In this document: positions 16,384-27,203 of the stretch, piece by piece
How positions within the stretch are numbered: position 1 is the stretch's first letter
How the letters are laid out: each line of letters begins with the position of its first letter
Origin: Microbacterium hydrocarbonoxydans
Lineage (GTDB): Bacteria; Actinomycetota; Actinomycetes; Actinomycetales; Microbacteriaceae
NCBI RefSeq assembly: GCF_000956475.1
Contig: NZ_JYJB01000008.1
Location: 310,001 to 374,000, forward strand
DNA: 64,000 nucleotides
Direction: 5' to 3'
The notes under the pieces: generated by a model
What the model was told of the DNA's origin: nothing
Database searches by the model: none
The model's input: the letters and a program-made list of their open reading frames with translations, nothing else
Program-made: the position numbers and the translations under genes

Positions 16384-16809
16384 TCAGGCGGAGACGGGAT
16401 TCGCGGCGAACACGCGCTTCCGCAGAGCAAGGAAGAGCAGCACCATCCCTGCTGAGAGCAGGATGTGCCCGAGACCAGCGATGCCGGAGATCATGGCCGA
16501 GGACTCCTGTCCGAGCACGGTGAGGCACCCGTGCCACACGAGCATGGCCGAGGTGAGCACGAGACCGGCGTTGTAAGTCCAGAAGAACCAGCCGAACAGA
16601 CGGCTCTCGCTCAGCGCGAACGACTTCTCGAGCAGCAGCACGATCAGCAGCACGACGAAGCCGAGCACGAGCAAGTGGGTGTGCACGAGACCGAGCTGCG
16701 TCGGCGCTCCATCGGGGAAGTTGTTGGCCTTGGTGAACTCGCGGAAGAAGAGTCCGGAGAGCACGCCGGCGAGCATGTAGGCGAACGCTGCGGTGAAGAG
16801 CTTGCGCAT
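16384..16809 (-). CDS. DUF2871-family membrane protein
   Basis: A 141-residue membrane protein with four hydrophobic segments (about 5-25, 38-60, 72-95 and 110-130). KANNFPDGAPTQLGLVHTHL followed by a hydrophobic helix is characteristic of DUF2871. Function is unknown. The ATG at 16809 is preceded by AAAGGACA and gives the usual length; the frame is open further upstream. A 25-bp element (16858-16882), repeated beside the response-regulator gene and similar to one before the histidine-kinase gene, lies 49 bp upstream, so this gene is a candidate target of the LuxR-type two-component system. Confidence 0.8.
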   Translation of the reverse strand: MRKLFTAAFAYMLAGVLSGLFFREFTKANNFPDGAPTQLGLVHTHLLVLGFVVLLIVLLLEKSFALSESRLFGWFFWTYNAGLVLTSAMLVWHGCLTVLGQESSAMISGIAGLGHILLSAGMVLLFLALRKRVFAANPVSA

Positions 16810-16857
16810 GAGGGGTGTCCTTTCGAGGCTGACTCCAGCCTCGCGCGCCGCTCCGCC

Positions 16858-16882
16858 CGCCGGATCCATCGATCGGTTGAGA
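16858..16882 (-). promoter_or_regulatory. Candidate response-regulator box upstream of the DUF2871 gene
   Basis: A 25-bp sequence containing CCATCGATCGGTTGAGA, identical to 17196-17220 and matching 15 of 19 positions at 19168-19186. It is 49-73 bp upstream of the DUF2871 start. The kinase-promoter copy is in the same orientation and at a similar distance (34-52 bp) from the kinase start. Confidence 0.6.
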
Positions 16883-16926
16883 TCGAGCCGTTGTGCGGAA
16901 CGGATCGGTCATGGTCCCCTGGGTGC

Positions 16927-17173
16927 ATGAGTTTCTTCCCGCAGGACCCGGAGCTGCCAGACCCCGAGCATCACGAGCCGGAGTCGCCGCCGTGGTGGGG
17001 GACCGAAGACATTCACTTCTGCAGATGAGCTCTGGCTCTGGCCGCTCCCGCCGGCAGGACCGATCGATCTGGTGCTCCGATGGCCCGCCATGGGCATCCG
17101 CGAACGGCGCGTGACGTTCGACGGATCGCAGATTCCTGAGCTCGCTGAGCAGGCCCGTCCGATCTGGGAATGA
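16927..17173 (+). pseudogene. Remnant of a small actinobacterial hypothetical gene with an internal deletion
   Basis: An ATG at 16927 opens a frame beginning MSFFPQDPELPDPEHHEPES and then PPWW, which stops after 33 codons. In the next frame, codons ending at 17173 encode LWLWPLPPAGPIDLVLRWPA and continue to QARPIWE with a stop. From memory, intact Microbacteriaceae homologues of about 150-180 residues begin and end with just these two segments, so the middle (about 100 codons) has been deleted and the frame lost. The remnant lies between two copies of a 25-bp repeat (16858-16882 and 17196-17220). I do not know the function of the intact family. Confidence 0.65.
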
Positions 17174-17195
17174 GTGACCGCCGCGCACATCCGCG

Positions 17196-17220
17196 CGCCG
17201 GATCCATCGATCGGTTGAGA
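17196..17220 (-). promoter_or_regulatory. Second copy of the response-regulator-like box
   Basis: Identical over 25 bp to 16858-16882. It ends 4 bp before the response-regulator stop codon (17225), upstream of nothing but the decayed gene. It may be the former promoter element of that gene or one end of a duplication associated with its decay. Confidence 0.5.
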
Positions 17221-17224
17221 CGGG

Positions 17225-20253
<3,029 letters not shown>

Positions 20254-20284
20254 GTCGCGGTCGGGTCTCGACCCCGTCTGGCCG

Positions 20285-20387
20285 CGCCGAGCGCACGTTC
20301 ACTGCGCCAAGTGCACGCGAACTCGTCGAGTGCACGCGCACCCGGCGTCGACAGGCCGTGCGCTCGGCGATATCGCGTGCACTCGAC
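20285..20387. repeat. Interleaved double inverted repeat between aldo/keto reductase and YigZ genes
   Basis: Two perfect inverted repeats interlock. Arm A 20285-20297 pairs with 20357-20369 (13 bp, CGCCGAGCGCACG and complement). Arm B 20325-20338 pairs with 20374-20387 (14 bp, GTCGAGTGCACGCG and complement). The order A-B-A'-B' is that of a pseudoknot if transcribed. A further AGTGCACGCG copy lies at about 20310. No coding potential is evident. Confidence 0.75.
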
Positions 20388-20413
20388 ACGGGGCCCGAGG
20401 GTAGCGTGGGCGC

Positions 20414-21064
20414 GTGAGCACCCGCCGGTACCCCTCGACGATCGCCGCGGCGGTCGAGCACGAGCTGGTCGTCAAGAAGTCGCGCTTCATCGCGAGGATC
20501 GAGCCCGTCTCCTCAGTGACAGAGGCGGATGCCGTGATTGCCGGCATCCGCAAGCGGTTCTGGGATGCGCGGCACAACTGCAGCGCCATGGTCACCGGGG
20601 TCCTCGGCGACCAGGCCCGGTCGTCGGATGACGGCGAGCCATCGGGCACGGCCGGCGTGCCCATGCTCGAAGTGCTGCGGCGACGAGAGCTCACCGACGT
20701 CGTCGCCGTGGTGACACGGTACTTCGGCGGGGTGAAGCTCGGCGCGGGAGGCCTCGTGCGCGCCTACTCGACGGCCGTCTCGGAGGCGCTCGACCTCGCG
20801 GCCACGGTGCGCCGCGAATCGCTCACTCAGGCATCGATCGACGTTGCGCACGCAGACGCCGGCCGCTTCGACAATCTGCTCCGCGACTGGGCTGGACACC
20901 ACGGCGCCACGCTCGGCGAGCCGCGGTATGCGTCGCAGGTCACGCTGGAGCTGTGGGTTCCGGCGACGGAGCTGCTCCGCCTGGCGGACGATCTCGCCGC
21001 GGCATCCGCAGGTGCCGTGGCCCCCGTGTTCGGCGTCGAACGCATCGTCGACGTTCCGGACTGA
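20414..21064 (+). CDS. IMPACT/YigZ family protein
   Basis: A 216-residue member of the UPF0029/IMPACT family. Conserved segments are clear: KKSRFIARI, FWDARHNCSAM, SDDGEPSGTAG, VAVVTRYFGGVKLGAGGLVRAYS, then a C-terminal ferredoxin-like domain (DUF1949). Eukaryotic IMPACT modulates Gcn2; bacterial YigZ proteins have no settled function, though a nucleic-acid or translation link is suspected. GTG start at 20414 with TAGCGT at 20402-20407, 6 nt upstream, predicts a leaderless mRNA. Confidence 0.9.
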   Translation: MSTRRYPSTIAAAVEHELVVKKSRFIARIEPVSSVTEADAVIAGIRKRFWDARHNCSAMVTGVLGDQARSSDDGEPSGTAGVPMLEVLRRRELTDVVAVVTRYFGGVKLGAGGLVRAYSTAVSEALDLAATVRRESLTQASIDVAHADAGRFDNLLRDWAGHHGATLGEPRYASQVTLELWVPATELLRLADDLAAASAGAVAPVFGVERIVDVPD

Positions 21065-21105
21065 GCCCTCTCCCGCACGGCATCCGCCGGTCCTACGATG
21101 GGCCG

Positions 21106-21522
21106 ATGACCCGACCTCTCACCAACTGGCACGCGGACCAGGCCGACCGGCTCACCCCCGGGGAGCGTGCGGCCGATCGCATGCGCAACGGCATGGGCTC
21201 GTGGCGGTTCATCGCCGCTTTCGTGCTCTTCATGATCGTCTGGGCGGTGATCAACCTCACAGCCCTCTCCTGGGATCCCTACCCGTACATCCTCCTCAAC
21301 CTCTTCCTCAGCATGCTGGCCGGACTGCAGGGAGCGATCCTGCTCATCGCCGCCAAGCGGCAGGACGCGATCGCCGCGGCTCTCGCTCAGCACGACTACG
21401 AGACGAACCTGGCGGCGAAGCGGGAGATCGAAGAGCTCATGGCGATCAACCGCGAGCAGCTCGAGATCCTCCGCGACCTGCGGGCACTCGGCATCGCGCC
21501 TGCGGCGCCCGATCGCCCCTGA
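21106..21522 (+). CDS. DUF1003 membrane protein
   Basis: A 138-residue protein with two membrane helices (about 31-53 and 62-84), the DUF1003 core WDPYPYILLNLFLSMLAGLQ, and a C-terminal cytoplasmic coiled-coil. Function unknown. TACGAT at 21094-21099 sits 6 nt before the ATG, consistent with leaderless transcription and with the chosen start; upstream in-frame ATGs lack these features. Confidence 0.85.
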   Translation: MTRPLTNWHADQADRLTPGERAADRMRNGMGSWRFIAAFVLFMIVWAVINLTALSWDPYPYILLNLFLSMLAGLQGAILLIAAKRQDAIAAALAQHDYETNLAAKREIEELMAINREQLEILRDLRALGIAPAAPDRP

Positions 21523-21560
21523 GCAGCGACTAGCCTGAGAAGGCGGTCGGAAGGAGCGAG

Positions 21561-22475
21561 ATGTTCGACAGCCCGCTCTCGGCCTCGGCGTACGAGGTGC
21601 TCGGCGTGGACCCGGCGGTCGACCACGAGGAGCTGCGCCGCGCATACCGGCTGCGGCTGCGGCAGACCCACCCCGACACCGGCGGCGACGCGGCGGTGTT
21701 CATCCAGGTCCAGTACGCCTGGGAGCTCGTCGGCACCCCCGAGGGCCGCGCCGCGTACGATCGCGGTCACGGCTTCGCCGCCGAGAGCGAGTGGAGCGGA
21801 TGGCGCGCGCAGACCACGCGGCCCGATACGCGTCCGCGGGCGCGCTCCTACGGACAGCCGGGCGGCTGGCGCCGCGAGAGGTATCTCACGCTCATCCGGG
21901 AGTGGGCCGGCATCGGCGCCGAGGTGCCCGATCCCTACGACCCCGCACTGGTGCGACAGGCTCCGCGCGAGCTCCGGAGGCTCCTCGCCGACGCCCTCGC
22001 CGAGGAGGCGACGGCCCGCACGGTCGCCGACCTGGGCATGGGCTTCACCGTGTGGCACGATGTCGCCACCGGAGCGGACCCCGAGGACAAGCTCGACCAC
22101 GTGGTGCTCAGCCCATCGGGTCTGTATGGCGTGATGTCGGAGGATTTCGGCGGCGTCGTCGGGTTCCGCCGCGGCGAGATCACGGGCCCGAGCGTCGGCG
22201 TCAGGGCGCCGGTGACCGCACTGCTCGGGCGCATGCGCGCCACCGCGCGCGCCGCCCGCGTGCGCTTCGGCGGCGCGATCGTGGTGCTGCCGGACGACGA
22301 TCTCGTGCAGGCCGTCACCCCGATGGGCACGGTGCGCGGCATCCCCGTCGTGGTGGTGCGCCGCAGCGCTCTGGCCATGGTGCTCCGACAGGGCGTGCCG
22401 GGGGTCAGAGCGATCGGCGGCAACGAGCTGTTCGACGTGCGCACCCGCCTGCAGCAGACCGTGCGCTTCGTCTGA
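21561..22475 (+). CDS. J-domain protein with a NERD-like C-terminal region
   Basis: A 304-residue protein. Residues 8-62 form a J-domain (YEVLGVDPAVDHEELRRAYR) with the DnaK-contacting His37-Pro38-Asp39; no G/F region, zinc fingers or DnaJ C-terminal domain follow. Residues about 155-240 contain LDHVVLSPSGLYGV, which resembles the entry of a nuclease-related (NERD) domain, but the expected acidic-x-Lys catalytic strand is replaced by SEDFGG. The rest is unassigned. GGAAGGAG precedes the ATG. It probably recruits DnaK to a specific client; the NERD resemblance is by eye only. Confidence 0.75.
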   Translation: MFDSPLSASAYEVLGVDPAVDHEELRRAYRLRLRQTHPDTGGDAAVFIQVQYAWELVGTPEGRAAYDRGHGFAAESEWSGWRAQTTRPDTRPRARSYGQPGGWRRERYLTLIREWAGIGAEVPDPYDPALVRQAPRELRRLLADALAEEATARTVADLGMGFTVWHDVATGADPEDKLDHVVLSPSGLYGVMSEDFGGVVGFRRGEITGPSVGVRAPVTALLGRMRATARAARVRFGGAIVVLPDDDLVQAVTPMGTVRGIPVVVVRRSALAMVLRQGVPGVRAIGGNELFDVRTRLQQTVRFV

Positions 22476-22581
22476 GCGCCGCTCCGCGGCCGGCATCCGC
22501 TGGGCACCGCCTCCGGGCTCCTCTCTTCCGGATGCCGAGCGTTCCGCGATACCGTGCGAAGACCACGAACGAGGAGCATCG

Positions 22582-23046
22582 ATGACCGATCTGATCGCCG
22601 AGCTGGAGCTGCAGGAGAAAGAGCTCGTCTTCGACCGCTTCGACCACGCAGACGCCTGGCGCCTGGGCACGCGCATCACCGAGATCGCGCAGACCGCCGG
22701 GCACGGGGTCGGCATCGACATCCGCCGCCCCGGTCTCATCCTGTTCCGCGCAGCGCTCCCGGGGATCACCCCTGACCAGGAGGTCTGGATCGCACGCAAA
22801 GCGGCGCTGGTGCTGCGCATGGAGACCAGCAGCGCCCTCGTCGACGCGCGCTTCACCGCCGCCGGGATCGACGCTGCGGGCTCCGGCTGGCTGGGCGACG
22901 AGTACGCGATCACGGGCGGTTCTTTCCCGATCCGCGTCCGCGGGGTCGGGGTCGTCGCGGCGGCAACCGCGTCCGGCCTGTCGTCGCAGGACGACCACGA
23001 CCTCATCGTCGACGGCATCCGCTCCTTCCTCGCGGAGCGCGCATGA
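22582..23046 (+). CDS. UPF0303 / heme-degrading-domain-like protein
   Basis: A 154-residue cytoplasmic protein of the UPF0303 (YBR137W-like, GlcG/HbpS fold) family; ALVLRMETSSALV following a WIARK segment and a GGSFPIRV C-terminal part are characteristic. HbpS relatives bind heme, but UPF0303 members have no firm function. GAACGAGGAG precedes the ATG. The 3' end overlaps the next gene by 4 bp, so the two are co-translated. Confidence 0.78.
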   Translation: MTDLIAELELQEKELVFDRFDHADAWRLGTRITEIAQTAGHGVGIDIRRPGLILFRAALPGITPDQEVWIARKAALVLRMETSSALVDARFTAAGIDAAGSGWLGDEYAITGGSFPIRVRGVGVVAAATASGLSSQDDHDLIVDGIRSFLAERA

Positions 23047-23921
23047 GCCGAGGGCGCGAACTGCGACCCGGCCAGCGGTGCCGGCTCCGGGTGTGGGATC
23101 GGGCCACCGGCGCCGTCCGCACCGTGTTCGAATCGCGGGACGTGCTGTTCGAGGCACCGAACTGGACCGCGGACGACCGCCTGCTCGTCAACGGCGACGG
23201 TCGGCTGGGGCTGCTGCCCGTCGACGGCTCGGCCGCCCCGGAGGAGATCCTCGCCGAGGGACTGCCCGACGCGAACAACGATCACGTGCTCGCCCCCGAT
23301 GGGCAGACGGTGTTCGCCTCGGCGAACGACTGGCACATCTGGCAGCTGCCTCTGACCGGCGGCGCCGCGACCCGCGTGACCCACGACGACGGGGCGATGC
23401 ACTTCCTGCACGGGGTGAGTCCCGACGGTCGCCGCCTCGCGTATGTGCGGCTGCAGCCGGAGGGCGAGAACTGGTGGGCCTCGGCGACGATCCATACGAT
23501 CGGCGTCGACGGGCGGGACGACAGAGCGGTCACGACGCATCCCGGCCCGGCCGACGGATGCGAGTGGACGCCGGACGGCGAATGGATGCTGTTCAACACC
23601 GAGCAGTTCTCACCCGGCCGCGCCCAGATCGCGCGAGTGCGGCCGGACGGGTCGGAGCTGACGCAGCTCACCTTCGATGAGCGAGTGAACTGGTTCCCGC
23701 ACGTCTCGCCCGACGGGGAGATCGCCGTGTACCTCAGCTATCCCCCGGGCACGACGGGTCATCCCGCCGACCTGGAGGTCGAGCTGCGGCTCGTATCCGT
23801 CGACGCGTGGGGCTCGCCGACGACCATCGCGACCCTGCACGGCGGACAGGGCACGATCAACGTGCCGAGCTGGGCTCCGGACGGATCAGGATTCGCGTTC
23901 GCCGACTACCCGGTCGACTGA
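23043..23921 (+). CDS. TolB-like beta-propeller protein
   Basis: A 292-residue protein of WD40-like (PD40/TolB) repeats. Several repeats show the DG-based turn pattern (LAPDGQTVFA, VSPDGRRLAYV, WTPDGEWMLF, VSPDGEIAVYL, WAPDGSGFAF). No signal peptide is visible, so it is probably cytoplasmic, unlike Gram-negative TolB. It is coupled to the UPF0303 gene. No catalytic residues are recognised; a binding or scaffold role is likely. Confidence 0.82.
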   Translation: MSRGRELRPGQRCRLRVWDRATGAVRTVFESRDVLFEAPNWTADDRLLVNGDGRLGLLPVDGSAAPEEILAEGLPDANNDHVLAPDGQTVFASANDWHIWQLPLTGGAATRVTHDDGAMHFLHGVSPDGRRLAYVRLQPEGENWWASATIHTIGVDGRDDRAVTTHPGPADGCEWTPDGEWMLFNTEQFSPGRAQIARVRPDGSELTQLTFDERVNWFPHVSPDGEIAVYLSYPPGTTGHPADLEVELRLVSVDAWGSPTTIATLHGGQGTINVPSWAPDGSGFAFADYPVD

Positions 23922-23941
23922 GTCGTACGCGGTACCGGGCA

Positions 23942-23989
23942 TTGACCCGGGTCATCAAACCGGTTTACACTCATCAAACCGGTTTACAC
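23942..23989 (+). promoter_or_regulatory. Promoter with two tandem LacI-type operators
   Basis: A 19-bp unit (TCATCAAACCGGTTTACAC) is repeated exactly at 23952-23970 and 23971-23989, each containing the palindrome AAACCGGTTT (23957-23966, 23976-23985), centred 19 bp apart. TTGACC (23942-23947) and TACACT (23966-23971, 18-bp spacing) form a promoter buried in the operators. The downstream LacI repressor almost certainly binds here and represses its own operon. Confidence 0.88.
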
Positions 23990-24008
23990 GGATCCACGAG
24001 GAGGTGGC

Positions 24009-25040
24009 ATGAGTCGCACGACGATCGCCGATGTCGCCCGCGCAGCGGGTGTGACGAAAGCGACGGTCTCGCACGCATTGAGCGGCAACCGGCCCATCTC
24101 CGAGGAGACCAGGGCCAAGGTCCTCGCCGCGGTCGACAAGCTCGGCTGGGTGCCGAGCCAGAGCGCACGGGCACTCGCGAACCGCCACGCCAATGCGGTA
24201 GCCGTAGTGCTCGCACGCAACCCCGACGTGATCGCGAACGACTCGTTCTTCCCCGCCTTCATCGCCGGTGTCGAGTCGGTGCTGGCCGAATCCGAGACAG
24301 CGCTCGTTCTGCAGGTCGTCTCGGGCCGCGAGGCGGAGGAGCGCGCATACCGCTCACTCGCCAACGGGCGAGCGGACGGCGCTCTGCTGCTCGACCTGCG
24401 GGTCGACGACTGGCGCGTGCCGTTTCTCGACGAGCTGGGTCTTCCCACTGTGCTGGTCGGCGCCTACGACCAGCAGCATCCGTTCTCCTGCATCCGCACC
24501 GACGACGCGGCGCCGATCCGCGACATCGTCGCTCACCTGCGCGAGGCCGGTCACGAGCGCATCGCCCACGTCTCCGGACCCCTCGACTACGTGCACTCGC
24601 GCGCTCGAGCCGAGGCGTACATCGACGAGATGCACGGCGACGAGCTGCTGCGCGAGGGCGACTTCACGGCCGCGAGCGGTCGGGCCCTCACCGCCGAGCT
24701 GCTCGCCCTGCCCGAGCGACCCACCGCGATCATGTACGCGAACGACACGATGGCCATCGCCGGGCTCTCCTACGCGAGGTCGCAGGGCCTGAAGATCCCC
24801 GACGACCTGGCCATCTCCGGTTTCGACGACGACCACCTCTCAGCGCACCTCTCCCCCGCGCTGACCAGCGTCTCGTCCGACCCCGCCGCGCGCGGTCGCG
24901 CGGCCGCCCGCCTCCTGCGGGCAGACATCCTCGGCGCGCAGCCGCGCACCGAGACCGTCGACTGCAACGTCGTGCACCTTCGAGAGAGCACCTCGGCGCA
25001 GTCATCCGCCGTATCCACCGTGTCGAGGAGGACACCATGA
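24009..25040 (+). CDS. LacI-family transcriptional repressor
   Basis: A 343-residue repressor. HTH_lacI at 1-55 (TTIADVARAAGVTKATVSHALSG), hinge helix, then the periplasmic-binding-like sugar-sensing domain (about 60-330). It opens a six-gene sugar operon and its stop overlaps the binding-protein start by 4 bp. The tandem AAACCGGTTT operators directly upstream indicate autorepression of the whole operon. The inducer is presumably the imported glycoside. Confidence 0.94.
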   Translation: MSRTTIADVARAAGVTKATVSHALSGNRPISEETRAKVLAAVDKLGWVPSQSARALANRHANAVAVVLARNPDVIANDSFFPAFIAGVESVLAESETALVLQVVSGREAEERAYRSLANGRADGALLLDLRVDDWRVPFLDELGLPTVLVGAYDQQHPFSCIRTDDAAPIRDIVAHLREAGHERIAHVSGPLDYVHSRARAEAYIDEMHGDELLREGDFTAASGRALTAELLALPERPTAIMYANDTMAIAGLSYARSQGLKIPDDLAISGFDDDHLSAHLSPALTSVSSDPAARGRAAARLLRADILGAQPRTETVDCNVVHLRESTSAQSSAVSTVSRRTP

Positions 25041-26299
25041 AGAAGATCCGCGCAGCAGCAGTGATCAGCGCCGTCGCGCTCCTGGCGACGGGATGCTCAT
25101 CGGGTGGTGGCTCCGCCGGCTCCGCCGACGGCAAGGGCCCGATCAAGGTCTGGCTGTCCAACAACGAGCAGGAGGTCGCCTGGGGTCACGCCGTCGTCGA
25201 CGCCTGGAACAAGGAGCACCCCGACGAGAAGGTCACCGCGCAGGAGATCCCCGCCGGCTCATCCTCGGAAGAGGCCATCACGGCCGCGATCACGGCGGGC
25301 ACCGCGCCGTGCCTCGTCTACAACGTCGCTCCTGCGGCCGTCTCGGGCTGGGTCAAGCAGGGCGGCCTGGTCGACCTCAACTCCATGAAGGGCGGCAGCG
25401 ACTACATCACCGAGCGCGGCGGAGACCTCGACGCCTACGCCACCGACGGCGACTTCTACCAGCTGCCGTGGAAGTCGAACCCGGTCATGGTGATGTACAA
25501 CAAGGCGCTGTTCCAGGCGGCGGGCATCGATCCCGAGAACCCGAAGATGGCGACCTACGACGACTTCCTCGCCGGTTCGCGTGCGATCGTCGCCTCCGGC
25601 GTGCAGAGCGCGATCTGGCCGGCGCCGACGAGCGAGTTCTATCAGCCGTGGTTCGACTTCTATCCGCTCTACCTGGCGGAGACCGACGGGACCATGCTCG
25701 TCGAAGACGGCAAGGCCACTTTCGATTCGGATGCCGGTCGCACGGTCGCCGAGTTCTGGAAGACGATCTACGACGAGAAGCTCGCACCCAACGAGGCATC
25801 GACCGACGACGCGATGTCGGCGGGCACGACCGCGATGCAGCTCGCCGGTCCCTGGGCGATCCCCTCGTACGCCGACACGGTCGACGTGGGTTTCATGCCG
25901 GTGCCGACCAGTGACGGCCGCGAGAACCCGACCACCTTCGCCGACTCGAAGAGCGTCTCGATGTTCACCTCGTGCAAGAACCAGGGCACCGCCTGGGACT
26001 TCCTGCAGTTCTCCACCAACGAGGAGAACGACGGGCAGCTGCTCGAGCTCACCGGACAGATGCCGATGCGCACCGATCTCGCCGGCACGTACCCCGACTA
26101 CTTCTCCGCGAACCCGGCATACGAGGCCTTCGCGAAGCAGGTCGAGGCGACGGCGGATGTCCCCAGCATCCCCAACTCCGTCGAGGCCTGGCAGGCGTTC
26201 CGCGACGAGTACTCCTCTGCGGTGATCTTCGGCAAGGAGTCGATCGACGACTTCCTGAAGACGGCCGCCTCGAAGATCGACAAGCTCGTCGCCGAGTGA
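25037..26299 (+). CDS. Carbohydrate ABC transporter substrate-binding lipoprotein
   Basis: A 420-residue family-1 (CUT1) extracellular binding protein with a lipoprotein signal (LLATGCSS, Cys20). SNNEQEVAWGHAVVDAWN and LPWKSNPVMVMYNKALF are typical of oligosaccharide-binding proteins. With the two permeases and a GH130-like enzyme it probably delivers a manno- or related oligosaccharide. The cognate ATPase is not in the operon; CUT1 systems of actinobacteria often share MsiK encoded elsewhere. Confidence 0.92.
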   Translation: MKKIRAAAVISAVALLATGCSSGGGSAGSADGKGPIKVWLSNNEQEVAWGHAVVDAWNKEHPDEKVTAQEIPAGSSSEEAITAAITAGTAPCLVYNVAPAAVSGWVKQGGLVDLNSMKGGSDYITERGGDLDAYATDGDFYQLPWKSNPVMVMYNKALFQAAGIDPENPKMATYDDFLAGSRAIVASGVQSAIWPAPTSEFYQPWFDFYPLYLAETDGTMLVEDGKATFDSDAGRTVAEFWKTIYDEKLAPNEASTDDAMSAGTTAMQLAGPWAIPSYADTVDVGFMPVPTSDGRENPTTFADSKSVSMFTSCKNQGTAWDFLQFSTNEENDGQLLELTGQMPMRTDLAGTYPDYFSANPAYEAFAKQVEATADVPSIPNSVEAWQAFRDEYSSAVIFGKESIDDFLKTAASKIDKLVAE

Positions 26300-26303
26300 C
26301 GCC

Positions 26304-27200
26304 ATGACCGAGAACCGGCGGCTGCGCGTCAGATGGCTCGGCGCGCAGCCGATCGGCGGCCTCTTCGCGCTGCCGTACTTCGTGTTCGTGATCGCGATCT
26401 TCGCGTACCCGCTCGCGTTCGCCGTCTACATCGCCTTCCACGACTACTTCTTCACGGCGCCGAACGTCGAGGTCGACCGGCCCTTCGTCGGCTTCGACAA
26501 CTTCGTCACGGTGCTCACGGATCCGAGGGTGCTCGAGTCGTTCCGCAACACGCTCGTGTTCCTCGTGATCAACGTGCCGCTCACGGCGGTGCTGGCGCTC
26601 GTGCTCGCGGCGGCGCTGAACACCGGCATCCGGTGGGTGGCCTCATATCGCGTGGCGTTCTACGTGCCCTATCTGACCGCGAGCGTGTCGCTGGTCGGCG
26701 TGTGGATGCTGCTGTTCTCGGGCAACGGCCTGATCAACACCCTTCTCGGCCCGCTCGCCCCCGACCCGTCGTGGCTCGTCAACAGCGGGCTCGCCATGCC
26801 CATGATCGCCTTCTACGTGACGTGGAAGCAGCTGGGGTTCTACATCCTGCTGTACCTGGCCGCTCTTCAGAACGTGCCGAAGGAGCTGTACGAATCGGCC
26901 GAGACCGACGGGGCCGGGGCGCTCTCCCGGTTCTGGAACGTCACCGTCCCCGGGGTGCGCAGTGCGACCACCCTCGTGCTGATCCTGTCGATCATCACCG
27001 GCGCGAACCTGTTCACCGAGCCGTATCTGCTCACGAACGGCGGCGGCCCGGACGGAGCGTCCTCCACTCCGGTGCTGCTCATCTACCAGCTGGGCATCCA
27101 GCAGCAGAACCCCGACACGGCCGCGGCGATCGGCATGATCCTCGTGATCCTGGTCGGGATGCTGTCGCTGGCCGCCAACCGCGCGACGGGGGAGCGTTGA
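26304..27200 (+). CDS. Carbohydrate ABC transporter permease (MalF-like)
   Basis: A 298-residue CUT1 permease with six helices and the cytoplasmic EAA loop, read as ELYESAETDGAGALSRFWNV, contacting the ATPase. It starts 4 bp after the binding-protein stop and is followed 3 bp later by the second permease. The pair forms the heterodimeric channel. Confidence 0.92.
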   Translation: MTENRRLRVRWLGAQPIGGLFALPYFVFVIAIFAYPLAFAVYIAFHDYFFTAPNVEVDRPFVGFDNFVTVLTDPRVLESFRNTLVFLVINVPLTAVLALVLAAALNTGIRWVASYRVAFYVPYLTASVSLVGVWMLLFSGNGLINTLLGPLAPDPSWLVNSGLAMPMIAFYVTWKQLGFYILLYLAALQNVPKELYESAETDGAGALSRFWNVTVPGVRSATTLVLILSIITGANLFTEPYLLTNGGGPDGASSTPVLLIYQLGIQQQNPDTAAAIGMILVILVGMLSLAANRATGER

Positions 27201-27203
27201 CCC

